39,375 nucleotides of DNA from Nitrospirota bacterium (GTDB lineage Bacteria; Nitrospirota; Thermodesulfovibrionia; Thermodesulfovibrionales; UBA6898): positions 1 through 39,375 of the forward strand of contig JAKAHR010000030.1 in assembly GCA_021825365.1 (NCBI GenBank). Reading direction: 5' to 3'. The position numbers were made by a program, and so were the translations under genes. Shown in pieces: positions 14,056-23,208 of this stretch. The notes under the pieces are model-generated. The model searched no databases and was not told the DNA's origin. It was given only the letters and a program-made list of their open reading frames with translations. Every line of letters starts with the position of its first letter. The stretch's first letter is position 1.

Positions 14056-15092
14056 AAACGGAATGCGCATGCGACTTCAGCAGGCTGATAGGGGTTTCCT
14101 CCCACATGCAGAAGATTTTCGATTTCATCGGCAAGATCGCCGACACGGAAAGTACGGTGCTCATCACCGGTGAGAGCGGGACCGGCAAGGAAGTGGTTGC
14201 GCGGACGATCCACCGTAACAGCTCCCGGGCAGAGGGGCCCTTTGTCCCTCTCAACTGCGCCGCTATCCCCGAAGACCTCCTCGAGTCCGAACTCTTCGGC
14301 CACGAGAAGGGGGCCTTTACCGGAGCGGTGAACATGCGCATCGGACGGTTTGAACTGGCCAGCGGAGGCACCCTCTTCCTGGATGAGATCGGGGAACTCC
14401 ATCCGAGCCTCCAGGTGAAACTCCTGCGGGTCCTGCAGGAAAGGGAATTCGAGCGGGTGGGCGGCACGAGGACCGTGAAGGTGGATGTGAGAATCCTCGC
14501 CGCCACGAACAAGGACCTCGAAAAGGCTACCCGGGAGGGGTCCTTCAGGGAAGACCTCTACTATCGTCTGAATGTCCTGCCCCTGCAGCTGCCTCCCCTG
14601 CGGAACAGGACGGACGACATCGTAGTCCTCCTCGCACACTTCATGGAAAAGTTTACGGCGAAGAAGAACAGGCCCCCTCTTGCGATACACCCCGAGGCAA
14701 TGGAATGTATCGCCGCGTATCACTGGCCCGGCAACGTGCGGGAACTCGAAAACTTCGTCGAGCGCGTGGTGATCCTCGACGAAGACGGCGTAATCACGCG
14801 GGAAGACCTGCCGGAGCGGTTCTGCTGCCGGCAGCCGGCCGTCGAGCAGGCCACGTCTTTCACGGCGGCGTCGGCATGGACGGGGATGTCCGGCGGGATG
14901 TCCCTCCCGCGGGAAGGCCTCGACCTCAACGCCATGCTCGACCGGATCGAAAAGGATATGATCATACAGGCCCTGGAGCGGGCCGGCGGCGTCAAGAAGA
15001 GGGCCGCCTCCCTCCTGGGATTGAACAGGACTACCCTCCTTGAGAAGCTCAAGAAAAAAGGCATCGAGACACAGGCAGAGTTGGTGTCATGA
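14052..15092 (+). CDS. Sigma-54-dependent activator without receiver domain (FleQ/PspF-like layout)
   Basis: The 346-aa protein begins almost directly with the AAA+ domain. Features are [12 protein letters not shown], Walker A GESGTGKE (40-47), GAFTGA (87-92), Walker [33 protein letters not shown], and a C-terminal Fis-type HTH ([20 protein letters not shown]). ATPase and sigma-54 contact elements are intact, so activity should be constitutive or controlled in trans. ATGA overlap with the receiver gene indicates coupled translation. Its position before the flagellar two-component system suggests a high-level motility regulator; calling it FleQ would go beyond the evidence. Confidence 0.9.
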   Translation: MKTECACDFSRLIGVSSHMQKIFDFIGKIADTESTVLITGESGTGKEVVARTIHRNSSRAEGPFVPLNCAAIPEDLLESELFGHEKGAFTGAVNMRIGRFELASGGTLFLDEIGELHPSLQVKLLRVLQEREFERVGGTRTVKVDVRILAATNKDLEKATREGSFREDLYYRLNVLPLQLPPLRNRTDDIVVLLAHFMEKFTAKKNRPPLAIHPEAMECIAAYHWPGNVRELENFVERVVILDEDGVITREDLPERFCCRQPAVEQATSFTAASAWTGMSGGMSLPREGLDLNAMLDRIEKDMIIQALERAGGVKKRAASLLGLNRTTLLEKLKKKGIETQAELVS

Positions 15093-15174
15093 TCCCGGTG
15101 CAGGCCCGCTTGCTGACGTCATTTATTTGACAGATTGCCAGGACACTTTTCGTTTCATTGCAGGACCTTGCGTC

Positions 15175-15190
15175 GGGCACGGTTGTTGCA
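15175..15190 (+). promoter_or_regulatory. Sigma-54 -24/-12 promoter upstream of the TPR-kinase-regulator genes
   Basis: GGGCACG, four bases, TTGCA matches the consensus (TGGCACG-N4-TTGCW) at all but one position, with GG at 15176-15177 and GC at 15188-15189, spaced N10. Transcription would start about 12 bases after the GC, at 15201, next to the ATG at 15202. Confidence 0.6.
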
Positions 15191-15201
15191 AAAATGGTGG
15201 C

Positions 15202-17004
15202 ATGATGCGCTTGCGAATATACGCGCTCGTCGTTCTCCTTCTGGTGGTGCCGTGCGGTGCATCGGCAGACACCCCTGAAGACAGGCTGCTGACGCCTGAA
15301 CTTGCGAAGGCCCGGACACTGCTTCAGGCAGGCAAGGCCTCGGAAGCGGCGGCACAGCTCGGCGCATACCGTCCACCCCGTGAATCAGCCGCCCTGTACC
15401 ATTACCTCTTTGCGCAGGCCCTGGCAGGCGCAAAAAGGCATGACCAGGCGATCGACCACTATCGTCTCGCCTATCTCTTCGCCGCCGACAGGGAGCTGCG
15501 GGAAAAGGCCCTGCTCCTTCGCGGGGATACGTACGGCCTGCTCGGACTCCATTATGAAGCCAGATGCGACTTTGCCGTCTTCCTCAAGATGTTCCCTGAT
15601 TCAGCCAGAGGGGACCAGGCACGGCTCGGGCTGGCCCGGAGCCTTTACCGGACAGGCCGGTACAGGGAGGCGATCGCGGCATTCGAGATGCTCCCTGCAT
15701 CTGAAGAGGCGCTCTTCGGAAGAGCGAACGCATTGCAGCGGCTCGGCATGACCGCGGAGGCGGGTGCCGCCTACCGCGAGGCGATGCAGAAGGGGACGAC
15801 GTATCTGCAGAGCTCGGAGGAGACCGCATACCTTCGCGGAGAAAATGCCCTCGCCGGACAGAATCCGGCTGAGGCACGGCAGTATCTTTCCCTGGTGAAG
15901 TCGCCGGAGCTGAAGGCCGCGGCCGAGTTGAGTCTGGGGAGGATGGCATCGGCAGCAGGACGGCTGCAGGCCGCTGAACAGCATTTCAGGGCGGCGTTGT
16001 CGGGCCGCGACAGGGGCACCCGCCGGGCCGCGCTCCTCTGTCTTGCGGAATTGCAGATGAAAGACGGGAGGAAACGCGAGGCGCAGCAGAACCTGCAGGA
16101 GATCAGGCTTCATCATCCGTATAACAGGGAGTATGATGCCGCAATCCTGCTGACTGCGCGCATCTGCAGGGAGGAGGGGAAGTACGCCGATGCCGCAAGG
16201 TCCCTCAAGGAGCTCGTCTTCAGGAGGAACCCCTCACGTGAGGCGCTCGATCAGTTCGAACTGATGCTCCGGGAGGTGAAGGGGAAAAAGGACCGGGAGC
16301 AGCTTGATGAGTTGTGGAAGTCCGTCGGCACCTGGATGATGGACGGCTCCAGGGAAGAGTTCCTCCTCGAGATGGCCGAGGCCTTCAGGGGAAGCATGCA
16401 GCAATTCTACCCTATCATAAACTTTCTCAGCCGCCACGGCTCCGAGGAGGCGAGACGGAACAGCCTCGTCCTGCTGGCAGGATGGCATGCGGAGATGGGC
16501 GACTTCCAGCGGGCCCGGGACTGCCTGAAGAAGGCCGGCATCACGCGGCGCAACGACGATATCCAGAGGATAGAGGCCAGGATCTTCTACGCAGGCGGGG
16601 ATTACAGGGCAGCTTCCGAACGCTTCCTCGGCATGCAGAGGCCCGGACCGCAGGATATCAGGCTCCTCGGCCGGAGCATCGCGCGGATGAAAGACGGAGG
16701 CGCGGCGGCGGCGCGGTATGAGAAGGCCGCGCGCGGGTCAGACGACGCAGAGACGCTGATCCAGCTTGGAGATTATTACTACGACAGGGGGAAAAAGACG
16801 GACGCCCTCGCCATGTACCGCCTTGCCCTCGGCAGGGAACCGGGCAACGGCTGGGCCCTGTACCGCGGGGCGCTGCTCTCCTCCGGCGATGAAGGCAGGG
16901 AGATGCTTCGGAAGATCGGCACGGACCTGCCGCTGCTGCATGGCGTGGCACAGGCGGATATCAAGGCATACGAAGTTGAGCGCAGGATCATGGAGCAGTT
17001 CTGA
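15202..17004 (+). CDS. Secreted TPR-repeat protein
   Basis: The start at ATG 15202 (or 15205) directly precedes a signal peptide (MMRLRIYALVVLLLVVPCGASA). The mature protein of about 580 residues is a chain of TPR-like helical pairs: ALYHYLFAQALAGAKRHDQAIDHYRLAYLF, ARLGLARSLYRTGRYREAIAAFEML, and a late copy TLIQLGDYYYDRGKKTDALAMYRLALGREPGN. It is likely periplasmic and used for protein-protein contact, but the partner is unknown. It lies one base upstream of the histidine kinase (TGATG overlap) and shares its promoter; a link with flagellar assembly or sensing is inferred from position. No Shine-Dalgarno is evident. Confidence 0.8.
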   Translation: MMRLRIYALVVLLLVVPCGASADTPEDRLLTPELAKARTLLQAGKASEAAAQLGAYRPPRESAALYHYLFAQALAGAKRHDQAIDHYRLAYLFAADRELREKALLLRGDTYGLLGLHYEARCDFAVFLKMFPDSARGDQARLGLARSLYRTGRYREAIAAFEMLPASEEALFGRANALQRLGMTAEAGAAYREAMQKGTTYLQSSEETAYLRGENALAGQNPAEARQYLSLVKSPELKAAAELSLGRMASAAGRLQAAEQHFRAALSGRDRGTRRAALLCLAELQMKDGRKREAQQNLQEIRLHHPYNREYDAAILLTARICREEGKYADAARSLKELVFRRNPSREALDQFELMLREVKGKKDREQLDELWKSVGTWMMDGSREEFLLEMAEAFRGSMQQFYPIINFLSRHGSEEARRNSLVLLAGWHAEMGDFQRARDCLKKAGITRRNDDIQRIEARIFYAGGDYRAASERFLGMQRPGPQDIRLLGRSIARMKDGGAAAARYEKAARGSDDAETLIQLGDYYYDRGKKTDALAMYRLALGREPGNGWALYRGALLSSGDEGREMLRKIGTDLPLLHGVAQADIKAYEVERRIMEQF

Positions 17005-18197
17005 TGCAGGACATAACGCGTTTGAACGAGGCGTTCCAGAATTTCACGGCAGCCTCCCGCAGCCTCGAGACCTACTATGAGAGGCTCCACGGGAAGGTCC
17101 GCCATCTTACCGAAGAGGTGGCCGCCAAGAACCGGCAGCTCGAACAGGCCCTCGATGCGGCGGAGGCGGCGAAAGACTACCTCAACAGTGTGCTGCAGGG
17201 CCTGCGTGAGGCGATCGTCGTCCTCGACCCGGAGAGACGGGTGAGCATGATGAACCGCGCAGCGGCTGAACTCCTCGGCATCGATCCGGAACAGGCGATC
17301 GGTACGCCCTTTGAACAGCTCGATATATCCATCACCGAGGAGGGCACGGACACGGTGCTGAAGGCCAACGGAAGGCGGTCCTATGTCCTGACGTCCTGTT
17401 CCGAGGTGAGGGACAGGGAAGGCGGCACCCGGGGCCACGTACTCCTTCTGCAGGACATCACGAGGCTCAAGGAGCTCGAGGAGCAGCAGGAGAGGAACCA
17501 CCGGCTCATCGCCATGGGCGAGATGGCGGCAAAGATCGTGCATGAGGTGAGGAGCCCCCTGTGCAGCATCGAACTCTATGCCAGCATGCTCGCGAAGGAC
17601 CTGGAGGGCACGAGCCACCTCGGCATGGCCGAGGGCATCTCGACCGGGATCCGGAGCCTCAACAACATACTCACCAATATGCTCTTTTTCGCGAAGCCGC
17701 AGAAGCCGGTCTTCAGGACCGTGCGGATAGACAGCGTCCTCGACGACTGCGTATTCATGCTCGTTCCGATGCTCAATGCCCGCGGCATATCTCTTGAACG
17801 GGGAATGGACAACAGCGCGGCGGTCCCGGGTGACCGGGAACTGCTCAGGCAGGCCTTTCTCAACGTACTCATCAATGCGGTGCAGGCGACGCCCGACGGC
17901 GGCAGGATAGGCATCTCCGTCGATACGGACGGGGATACGGCCTTCGTGGACGTGACCGACGGCGGCGAGGGCATCGTTCCCGGCGACCTAGAGCGGATAT
18001 TCGATCCCTTTTTCAGCACCAAGGAGAAGGGAACGGGATTGGGCCTCGCCATCACCGCCAGGATCGTACAGGCCCATAACGGGGTTATCCGGGTGACGAG
18101 CGATGCGGGCAGGGGCGCGTGCTTCCGGCTGAAATTCCCCCGGGCGGCGGCCGGGTGGTCCGCCGGAGATTTTGTAAAGGAGGTTGCAGCGATATGA
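17004..18197 (+). CDS. PAS sensor histidine kinase, FlgS/FleS-like
   Basis: The 397-aa soluble kinase has no membrane helices. An N-terminal coiled coil (about 25-60) leads to a PAS domain (about 60-150). HisKA follows with the phospho-acceptor in KIVHEVRSPL (H180), then HATPase_c with NVLINAVQAT (N box), DGGEGIVPG, FDPFFSTKEKGTGLGLAI (F and G2 boxes). Cytoplasmic PAS kinases placed upstream of flgB and next to an NtrC-type regulator are the usual FlgS/FleS arrangement controlling sigma-54 hook and basal-body genes. It overlaps the TPR gene by one base and the regulator gene by four. Confidence 0.9.
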   Translation: MQDITRLNEAFQNFTAASRSLETYYERLHGKVRHLTEEVAAKNRQLEQALDAAEAAKDYLNSVLQGLREAIVVLDPERRVSMMNRAAAELLGIDPEQAIGTPFEQLDISITEEGTDTVLKANGRRSYVLTSCSEVRDREGGTRGHVLLLQDITRLKELEEQQERNHRLIAMGEMAAKIVHEVRSPLCSIELYASMLAKDLEGTSHLGMAEGISTGIRSLNNILTNMLFFAKPQKPVFRTVRIDSVLDDCVFMLVPMLNARGISLERGMDNSAAVPGDRELLRQAFLNVLINAVQATPDGGRIGISVDTDGDTAFVDVTDGGEGIVPGDLERIFDPFFSTKEKGTGLGLAITARIVQAHNGVIRVTSDAGRGACFRLKFPRAAAGWSAGDFVKEVAAI

Positions 18198-19519
18198 AAC
18201 CGATCCTTGTGGTGGATGACGACCCGCAGATGCGGGCCGCGCTGAAGGAGGCGATACAGAGGACAGGGCACCAGGCTGTCCTTGCCGAGGACGGCAGGGA
18301 CGGACTCGCCAAGCTGGAGCGGGGGCCCTTTGCGATGGTCATCACCGACATGAAGATGCCGTGCATGGACGGTCTCACCCTCCTGCGGGAGGCGAGACAG
18401 AAGGTGGGGAAGATCCCCTTCCTCGTCATCACCGGATTCGGCACGGTCGAAAACGCGGTCGATGCGATGAAGGAGGGCGCGTCCGACTACCTCATGAAGC
18501 CTTTTTCCTTCGATACCCTCACCGCGAAGATCGACGCGATCATGGAGCGGTTCGTCTCCGAACGCCAGATCATCACCGACAGTCCGCAGATGAAACGCCT
18601 CCTGCAGCTTGCGGAAGACGTCGCTTCCGGCGACACCACCGTGCTCATCTGCGGCGAGAGCGGCACCGGCAAGGAACTGCTTGCCCGCCATATCCACCAG
18701 CTCAGCCGCAGACGGGAAAAGCCCTTCGTGGCGGTCAACTGCGCGGCGATACCGGACACCCTCATGGAATCGGAACTCTTCGGACACGAGAAGGGCTCCT
18801 TCACCGGGGCGACCGAGAGGAAGACAGGCAAGTTCGAGCTGGCGAGCGGCGGCACGATCCTCCTCGACGAGATCGGGGAGATGCCGCTGGGCCTCCAGGC
18901 AAAGCTCCTCAGGGTCCTGCAGGAAAAGGAGGTAGACCGCGTCGGCGGCAGGCAGCCGGTGCGCGTCGACATCCGCGTGATCGCGACGACCAACCGTGAC
19001 CTGTACCGGGAGACGACGGAGGGGAGGTTCAGGGAAGACCTCTATTACCGGCTGAGCGTTTTTCCGCTGGTCGTGCCGCCCCTGCGCGAGCGGCCCGAGG
19101 ACATCAGGCTCCTTGCGGACGTCTTCCTCAGGAAGTTCAGCGGCCCGGCGGACAAGACGATCTGCGGCTATACGCCGGATGCGATGAAGTTTCTCGAGGG
19201 CCGCGGCTGGCGTGGCAATATCAGGGAATTCGAAAATACCATCCAGAGGGCGGTGCTCCTCTGCAGGGGCGACCGCATCACGATGGACGAGCTGATGCCT
19301 GACGACAGCCCTGCTCCGAACCTCCAGCGCCAGGCAGGGATACGCGAGATGGAGAGGGACCTCATCCTCAAGACCCTGGAGGAAACGGAGGGGAACAAGA
19401 CCAGGGCGGCCAAGATCCTCGGGGTGAGCGTCAGGACCGTCAGAAACAAGCTCAATGAGTATAGGAAAATTTTTCCCGGTCTTCCGGGTGAGAACGGGTG
19501 CGCAGCGAGGAGCAGGTGA
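18194..19519 (+). CDS. NtrC-family flagellar response regulator, FlgR/FleR-like
   Basis: The start at ATG 18194 is supported by AAAGGAGGT upstream; the 4-bp overlap with the kinase gene means coupled translation. Receiver domain: DDD at 8-10, D52 in ITDMKMP, K102 in YLMKPF. AAA+ domain: GESGTGK (154-160), Walker B ILLDEIGE, RGNIREFENT. C-terminal HTH: AAKILGVSVRTVRNKL. The sigma-54 contact loop reads GSFTGA (201-206) rather than the GAFTGA of the other two activators here. It is the probable phosphorylation partner of the adjacent kinase and the direct activator of the flgB operon, by gene order. Confidence 0.9.
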   Translation: MKPILVVDDDPQMRAALKEAIQRTGHQAVLAEDGRDGLAKLERGPFAMVITDMKMPCMDGLTLLREARQKVGKIPFLVITGFGTVENAVDAMKEGASDYLMKPFSFDTLTAKIDAIMERFVSERQIITDSPQMKRLLQLAEDVASGDTTVLICGESGTGKELLARHIHQLSRRREKPFVAVNCAAIPDTLMESELFGHEKGSFTGATERKTGKFELASGGTILLDEIGEMPLGLQAKLLRVLQEKEVDRVGGRQPVRVDIRVIATTNRDLYRETTEGRFREDLYYRLSVFPLVVPPLRERPEDIRLLADVFLRKFSGPADKTICGYTPDAMKFLEGRGWRGNIREFENTIQRAVLLCRGDRITMDELMPDDSPAPNLQRQAGIREMERDLILKTLEETEGNKTRAAKILGVSVRTVRNKLNEYRKIFPGLPGENGCAARSR

Positions 19520-19551
19520 GGAAGAACAGGCACTTGCGGCTGGCGGCGTGG

Positions 19552-19567
19552 TGGCACGGTTATTGTA
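19552..19567 (+). promoter_or_regulatory. Sigma-54-like promoter of the flgB operon
   Basis: TGGCACG, four bases, TTGTA, with GG at 19553-19554 and the -12 pair GT at 19565-19566 (N10 spacing). It shares GGCACGGTT with the element before the TPR gene. The start would be near 19578, three bases ahead of the AAGGAG ribosome-binding site of flgB. Confidence 0.55.
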
Positions 19568-19593
19568 ACCCAGGGGTATAAAGGAGAGAGGCC

Positions 19594-19968
19594 ATGGATA
19601 AGGGATTCGCCATTCTGGAAAGGCTGATGCAGGCCACGGAGAAGCGCCACCGGGTCCTGACCTCGAACATCGCCAATACGGACACGCCCAACTACAAGGC
19701 GAAGGACGTCAATTTCAAGGACTATATCACCGGCGAGGCGGCCGGGATCACGATCACCGCGACCGACCCGAAGCATCTGCAGCCGGCAGGGCCGGCCGGA
19801 AAGGCCGAGGTGCTGACCGAGACCTCTCAGCAGTGGGGGGACGGCAACAATGTCGAGCTGGACATGGAGATCGCCAAGATGACGGAAAACGGGCTCCTCC
19901 ACCAGGCGGGGGTGAGACTCCTGTCCGCGAAGATGAGACTGTTCCGTACGGCGATCAAAGCGAGGTAG
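19594..19968 (+). CDS. flgB: Flagellar basal-body rod protein FlgB
   Basis: Proximal rod subunit of the flagellar axial structure, exported by the flagellar type III apparatus. The 124-aa product has the axial-protein N-terminal signature (RHRVLTSNIANTDTPNYKAKDVNF), a conserved centre (NNVELDMEIAKMTENGLLHQAG) and a helical C-terminus (LLSAKMRLFRTAI). Length is normal for FlgB. AAGGAG lies upstream of the ATG. It is the first gene of the basal-body/export operon, with flgC starting two bases after its stop. Confidence 0.96.
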   Translation: MDKGFAILERLMQATEKRHRVLTSNIANTDTPNYKAKDVNFKDYITGEAAGITITATDPKHLQPAGPAGKAEVLTETSQQWGDGNNVELDMEIAKMTENGLLHQAGVRLLSAKMRLFRTAIKAR

Positions 19969-19970
19969 AC

Positions 19971-20384
19971 ATGGACCCTTTCGGAGTTTTCAAGATCAGC
20001 GCATCCGCCCTTGAGGCGCAGCGGACGAGGATGAACCTGATCGCCTCGAACATGGCGAACGTACATTCGACGAAGACGCAGGAGGGAGGCCCGTACCGGA
20101 GGAAGGACGTCGTCTTTTCCGCCCTGCCCCTTGACGAAGGCCCTGACGCCGTCCAGCAGGGAGTGCAGGTGGAGGCGGTGGTCGAGGACCCGACCCCGGC
20201 TACGATGGTCTATGACCCCGGACACCCGGATGCGGACAAGGACGGATACGTCGCCATGCCGAATGTGAAGGTGATTGAGGAGATGGTCAACATGATGATG
20301 GCGACCCGCGCCTACGAGGCGAGCGTCACGACCTTCAACGTTTCAAAAACGATGTTCCTGAAATCCCTCGAGATCGGGAGGTAG
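19971..20384 (+). CDS. flgC: Flagellar basal-body rod protein FlgC
   Basis: Second proximal rod subunit. Features are the N-terminal rod signature (FKISASALEAQRTRMNLIASNMANVHST), a central beta region with YRRKDVVF and YDPGHPDADKDGYVAMPNV, and the C-terminal coiled region (MVNMMMATRAYEASVTTFN), all diagnostic of FlgC. The 137-aa length is usual. The ATG at 19971 overlaps the context of the flgB stop, with CGAGG acting as ribosome-binding site. Confidence 0.97.
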   Translation: MDPFGVFKISASALEAQRTRMNLIASNMANVHSTKTQEGGPYRRKDVVFSALPLDEGPDAVQQGVQVEAVVEDPTPATMVYDPGHPDADKDGYVAMPNVKVIEEMVNMMMATRAYEASVTTFNVSKTMFLKSLEIGR

Positions 20385-20386
20385 CC

Positions 20387-20677
20387 ATGAGTGACCTGAA
20401 GATAACCGGAGCAGGCATGGGCCAGGGCCCGTCGCCGGCACGGAAGCCCGGACAGCAGGAGCCGGGCGGTTTTGACAAGGTGCTGCAGGACGCGGTCGGC
20501 AAGGTGACGCAGGTCCAGGCGGAGGCGGAGAAGGCGATCCAGGAACTCGCCGCGGGCGGGGACATCACGCAGGCGATCATCTCGATGGAGAAGGCCGACA
20601 TGTCCTTCAGCGCGATGGTCGAGGTGCGCAACAGGCTCCTGACCGCCTACGACGAGATCATGAGGATGCAGATATAG
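20387..20677 (+). CDS. fliE: Flagellar hook-basal body complex protein FliE
   Basis: FliE joins the MS ring to the proximal rod and is an early export substrate. The 96-aa product has a variable Gly/Pro-rich N-terminus and the conserved C-terminal helix DITQAIISMEKADMSFSAMVEVRNRLLTAYDEIMRMQI, the family hallmark. It starts two bases after the flgC stop, and the ribosome-binding site GGGAGG lies within the flgC end. Confidence 0.95.
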   Translation: MSDLKITGAGMGQGPSPARKPGQQEPGGFDKVLQDAVGKVTQVQAEAEKAIQELAAGGDITQAIISMEKADMSFSAMVEVRNRLLTAYDEIMRMQI

Positions 20678-20697
20678 TCCTGCCATAAGGAGGCATG

Positions 20698-22224
20698 ATG
20701 CCGAACATTGTCGAGACGATCAGGGAGATGCCGGTCAGGCAGAAGGTGACCATGCTCGTGGTGCTTGCGGTCTCGGTCGCGGCCCTCGTGCTCGTCTTCG
20801 CGTGGTCCCAGAAGCTGGACTACCGCCTCCTGTACTCCAACATGGCGGACAGCGACGCAGGAGCGGTCGTGCAGAAGCTGAAGGAGATGAAGGTCCCCTA
20901 CCGGGTCGAAGGCGGCGGCATCCTCGTGCCGGAGGACAAGGTCTACGACCTGAGGCTCCAGCTCGCCAGCCAGGGGCTCCCCCATGGCGGAGGTGTCGGC
21001 TTCGAGGTCTTCGACAAGACGGATTTCGGCACCACCGATTTTGTCCAGAGACTCAACTACCGGCGCGCGATGCAGGGCGAGCTGGCCCGCACGATCATGG
21101 CCCTCTCCGAGGTGGAGCAGTGCCGCGTGCACCTGGCGACGCCCGAGAAATCCCTCTTCGTGCAGGAGGAGGCGAAGCCGAGCGCCTCGGTGCTCGTGAA
21201 GCTGCGGCAGGGCAGGACCCTCTCGCAGGGACAGGTGCAGGGAATCGTGCATATGGTCTCAAGCAGCATCGAAGGGCTTAACCCCCGGGACGTGACAATC
21301 ATCGACAGCAGGGGAGAGATGCTCACGCGCCCTGCGGAGGAATCTTCCCTGAGCAGCAGCCAGCTCGAATACCGCCGCAACTACGAGCGGGACATCGAAT
21401 CCCGCGTGGTCGGCATCCTCGAGCCGGTCGTCGGCAAGAGCAAGGTGCGCGCGAAGGTGACCGCTGCCCTCGACTTTACCAAGGTCGAAAAGACGGAAGA
21501 GAAGTACGACCCTGACGGCCAGGTGGCGCGCAGCGAACAGCGCTCCAACGAAAAGTCCTCCAGCGGGACATCCGGCGGCGTGGCCGGGGTATCTTCCAAT
21601 ACGCCTGCCAAGGCGGTCACCAAGGCTGCCGGCGGTCAGGGCCAGTCCCAGAAGCAGAACGAGACGGTCAACTACGAGATCAGCAGGGTGACCAGCCATG
21701 TGGTGAACGCATCGGGAGAGGTGAAGCGGCTCTCCGTGGCGGTCATCGTCGACGGCACCTATGCGGGGCAGGCGGGCGCAAAGGAAAGGAAGTACGCCCC
21801 CCGCTCCGAAGAGGACATCAGGCGGTACGAGGACCTCGTCAGGAAGGCGGTAGGATTTACCGCCGACCGGGGCGACGAGGTGCGGGTCGTCAACATGCAG
21901 TTCGAAGGGGCGCCCCAGGAGGAATTCGGAGAACAGCCGAGGCAGATCATGCCGATCATCGCGGCAGTAGCCAAGTATGCGGTCCCGATCGTGGCGGTCG
22001 TCCTGTTCTTCCTCTTCGTGGTGAAGCCGGTCATGAAGACGATATCCGTCCCGGGGGCGGGGAAGCGGTCGCAGGCCGCCCTGCCGGAGGCTCTCGCGGA
22101 GCTGGAGAAGGCGATCAGCAGCCAGGACAGGAAGGCGCTCACCGGCCATGACCAGGTGATCGAGTGGGCGAAGAAGAACCCGGACCAGGCGGCAAACCTC
22201 ATCAAGGGGTGGATCGGAGAATAG
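20698..22224 (+). CDS. fliF: Flagellar MS-ring protein FliF
   Basis: Forms the inner-membrane MS ring that nucleates the basal body. The N-terminal transmembrane helix is at about 20-40 (VTMLVVLAVSVAALVLVFAW). The YscJ/FliF ring-building motif follows (DYRLLYSNMADSDAGAVVQKLKEMKVPYRV), with GFEVFDKTDFGTTDFVQRLNYRRAMQGELARTI. A Ser/Gly/Gln-rich periplasmic loop lies at about 265-320, the second transmembrane helix at about 425-448 (YAVPIVAVVLFFLFVV), and the C-terminal tail that binds FliG comes last. The ATG at 20698 is preferred to 20695 because AAGGAGG is then better spaced. Confidence 0.96.
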   Translation: MPNIVETIREMPVRQKVTMLVVLAVSVAALVLVFAWSQKLDYRLLYSNMADSDAGAVVQKLKEMKVPYRVEGGGILVPEDKVYDLRLQLASQGLPHGGGVGFEVFDKTDFGTTDFVQRLNYRRAMQGELARTIMALSEVEQCRVHLATPEKSLFVQEEAKPSASVLVKLRQGRTLSQGQVQGIVHMVSSSIEGLNPRDVTIIDSRGEMLTRPAEESSLSSSQLEYRRNYERDIESRVVGILEPVVGKSKVRAKVTAALDFTKVEKTEEKYDPDGQVARSEQRSNEKSSSGTSGGVAGVSSNTPAKAVTKAAGGQGQSQKQNETVNYEISRVTSHVVNASGEVKRLSVAVIVDGTYAGQAGAKERKYAPRSEEDIRRYEDLVRKAVGFTADRGDEVRVVNMQFEGAPQEEFGEQPRQIMPIIAAVAKYAVPIVAVVLFFLFVVKPVMKTISVPGAGKRSQAALPEALAELEKAISSQDRKALTGHDQVIEWAKKNPDQAANLIKGWIGE

Positions 22225-23208
22225 ATGCAGTTCAGCGGCTTTGACAAGGCGGCGATCTTCCTGAGCTACATCGGCGAGGAGACGGCCGCGGAGATCATGA
22301 AGAACCTCGATATGAAGGTGATCGGCAGGATCACGACAAACATGTCGCGCCTGGGCGGCATCAACCGCACGGACGTCGATGCGGTCCTCAGCGAGATATC
22401 CGAGAGCATCCAGAAGGGAGAGGTGATGATCGGCGGGAGCGAGTACGTGAGCAAGGTCCTCAAGCGCGGACTGGGCGAGGACAATGCCAACAAGATACTC
22501 GAAATGGCCTCCAAGGAGAGCACCATCGAATCCCTCCGGTGGGTGGATTCCAAGACCCTCTCGAACTTCCTCGTGACCGAGCATCCCCAGACGGTGGCCC
22601 TCGTCCTCTGCCTGCTGGAGCCGACGCAGGCCGCGGAGGTGCTGGCATCGTTCCCGGACCGGCTGAAGGCGGACGTGGCGATGCGGATCGCCATGACCGA
22701 GAGGATACCGAAGTCGGCCATCGACGAGCTCAACGAGGTGCTGAAGGGCCAGATCGACATCGGCAAGGGCAAGGGGAGGAAACTGGGCGGCAGCAAGACC
22801 GTCGCCGAGATCCTCAACCAGACCGACCGGTCGACGGAGCAGATGATCCTCGAGAATATCGAGAGCCAGAACAACGTCCTTGCGGACTCGATCCGGCAGC
22901 TCATGTTCGTCTTCGACGACCTCGTCAAGGTGGACGACAGGGGCATCCAGATGATCCTGAAGGAGATCAGCACCGAGGACCTCTCCCTCGCCCTCAAGAC
23001 GGCGTCGGAGGGGTTGAAGGAAAAGATATTCAAGAACATGTCCCAGCGGGCGGCCCAGATCCTCAAGGAGGAGATGGAGGTGAAGGGACCGGTGAAGGTC
23101 TCGGATGTGGAGAAGTCGCAACAGAACATCGTGAAGGTGGCGAGGAAGCTCGAGGAAGAAGGAAAGATCGTCATCGGCGGAAAGGCGGGTGAGGAACTTG
23201 TTGTCTAA
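22225..23208 (+). CDS. fliG: Flagellar motor switch protein FliG
   Basis: C-ring rotor subunit that contacts the stator and switches rotation. The 327-aa product has the N-terminal FliF-binding domain (FDKAAIFLSYIGEETAAEIMKNL), the middle EHPQTVALVL armadillo motif, and the C-terminal torque helix with conserved charges (LMFVFDDLVKVDDRGIQMILKEI, LKEKIFKNMSQRAAQILKEEME). Length is typical. The ATG directly follows the fliF stop. Confidence 0.97.
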   Translation: MQFSGFDKAAIFLSYIGEETAAEIMKNLDMKVIGRITTNMSRLGGINRTDVDAVLSEISESIQKGEVMIGGSEYVSKVLKRGLGEDNANKILEMASKESTIESLRWVDSKTLSNFLVTEHPQTVALVLCLLEPTQAAEVLASFPDRLKADVAMRIAMTERIPKSAIDELNEVLKGQIDIGKGKGRKLGGSKTVAEILNQTDRSTEQMILENIESQNNVLADSIRQLMFVFDDLVKVDDRGIQMILKEISTEDLSLALKTASEGLKEKIFKNMSQRAAQILKEEMEVKGPVKVSDVEKSQQNIVKVARKLEEEGKIVIGGKAGEELVV

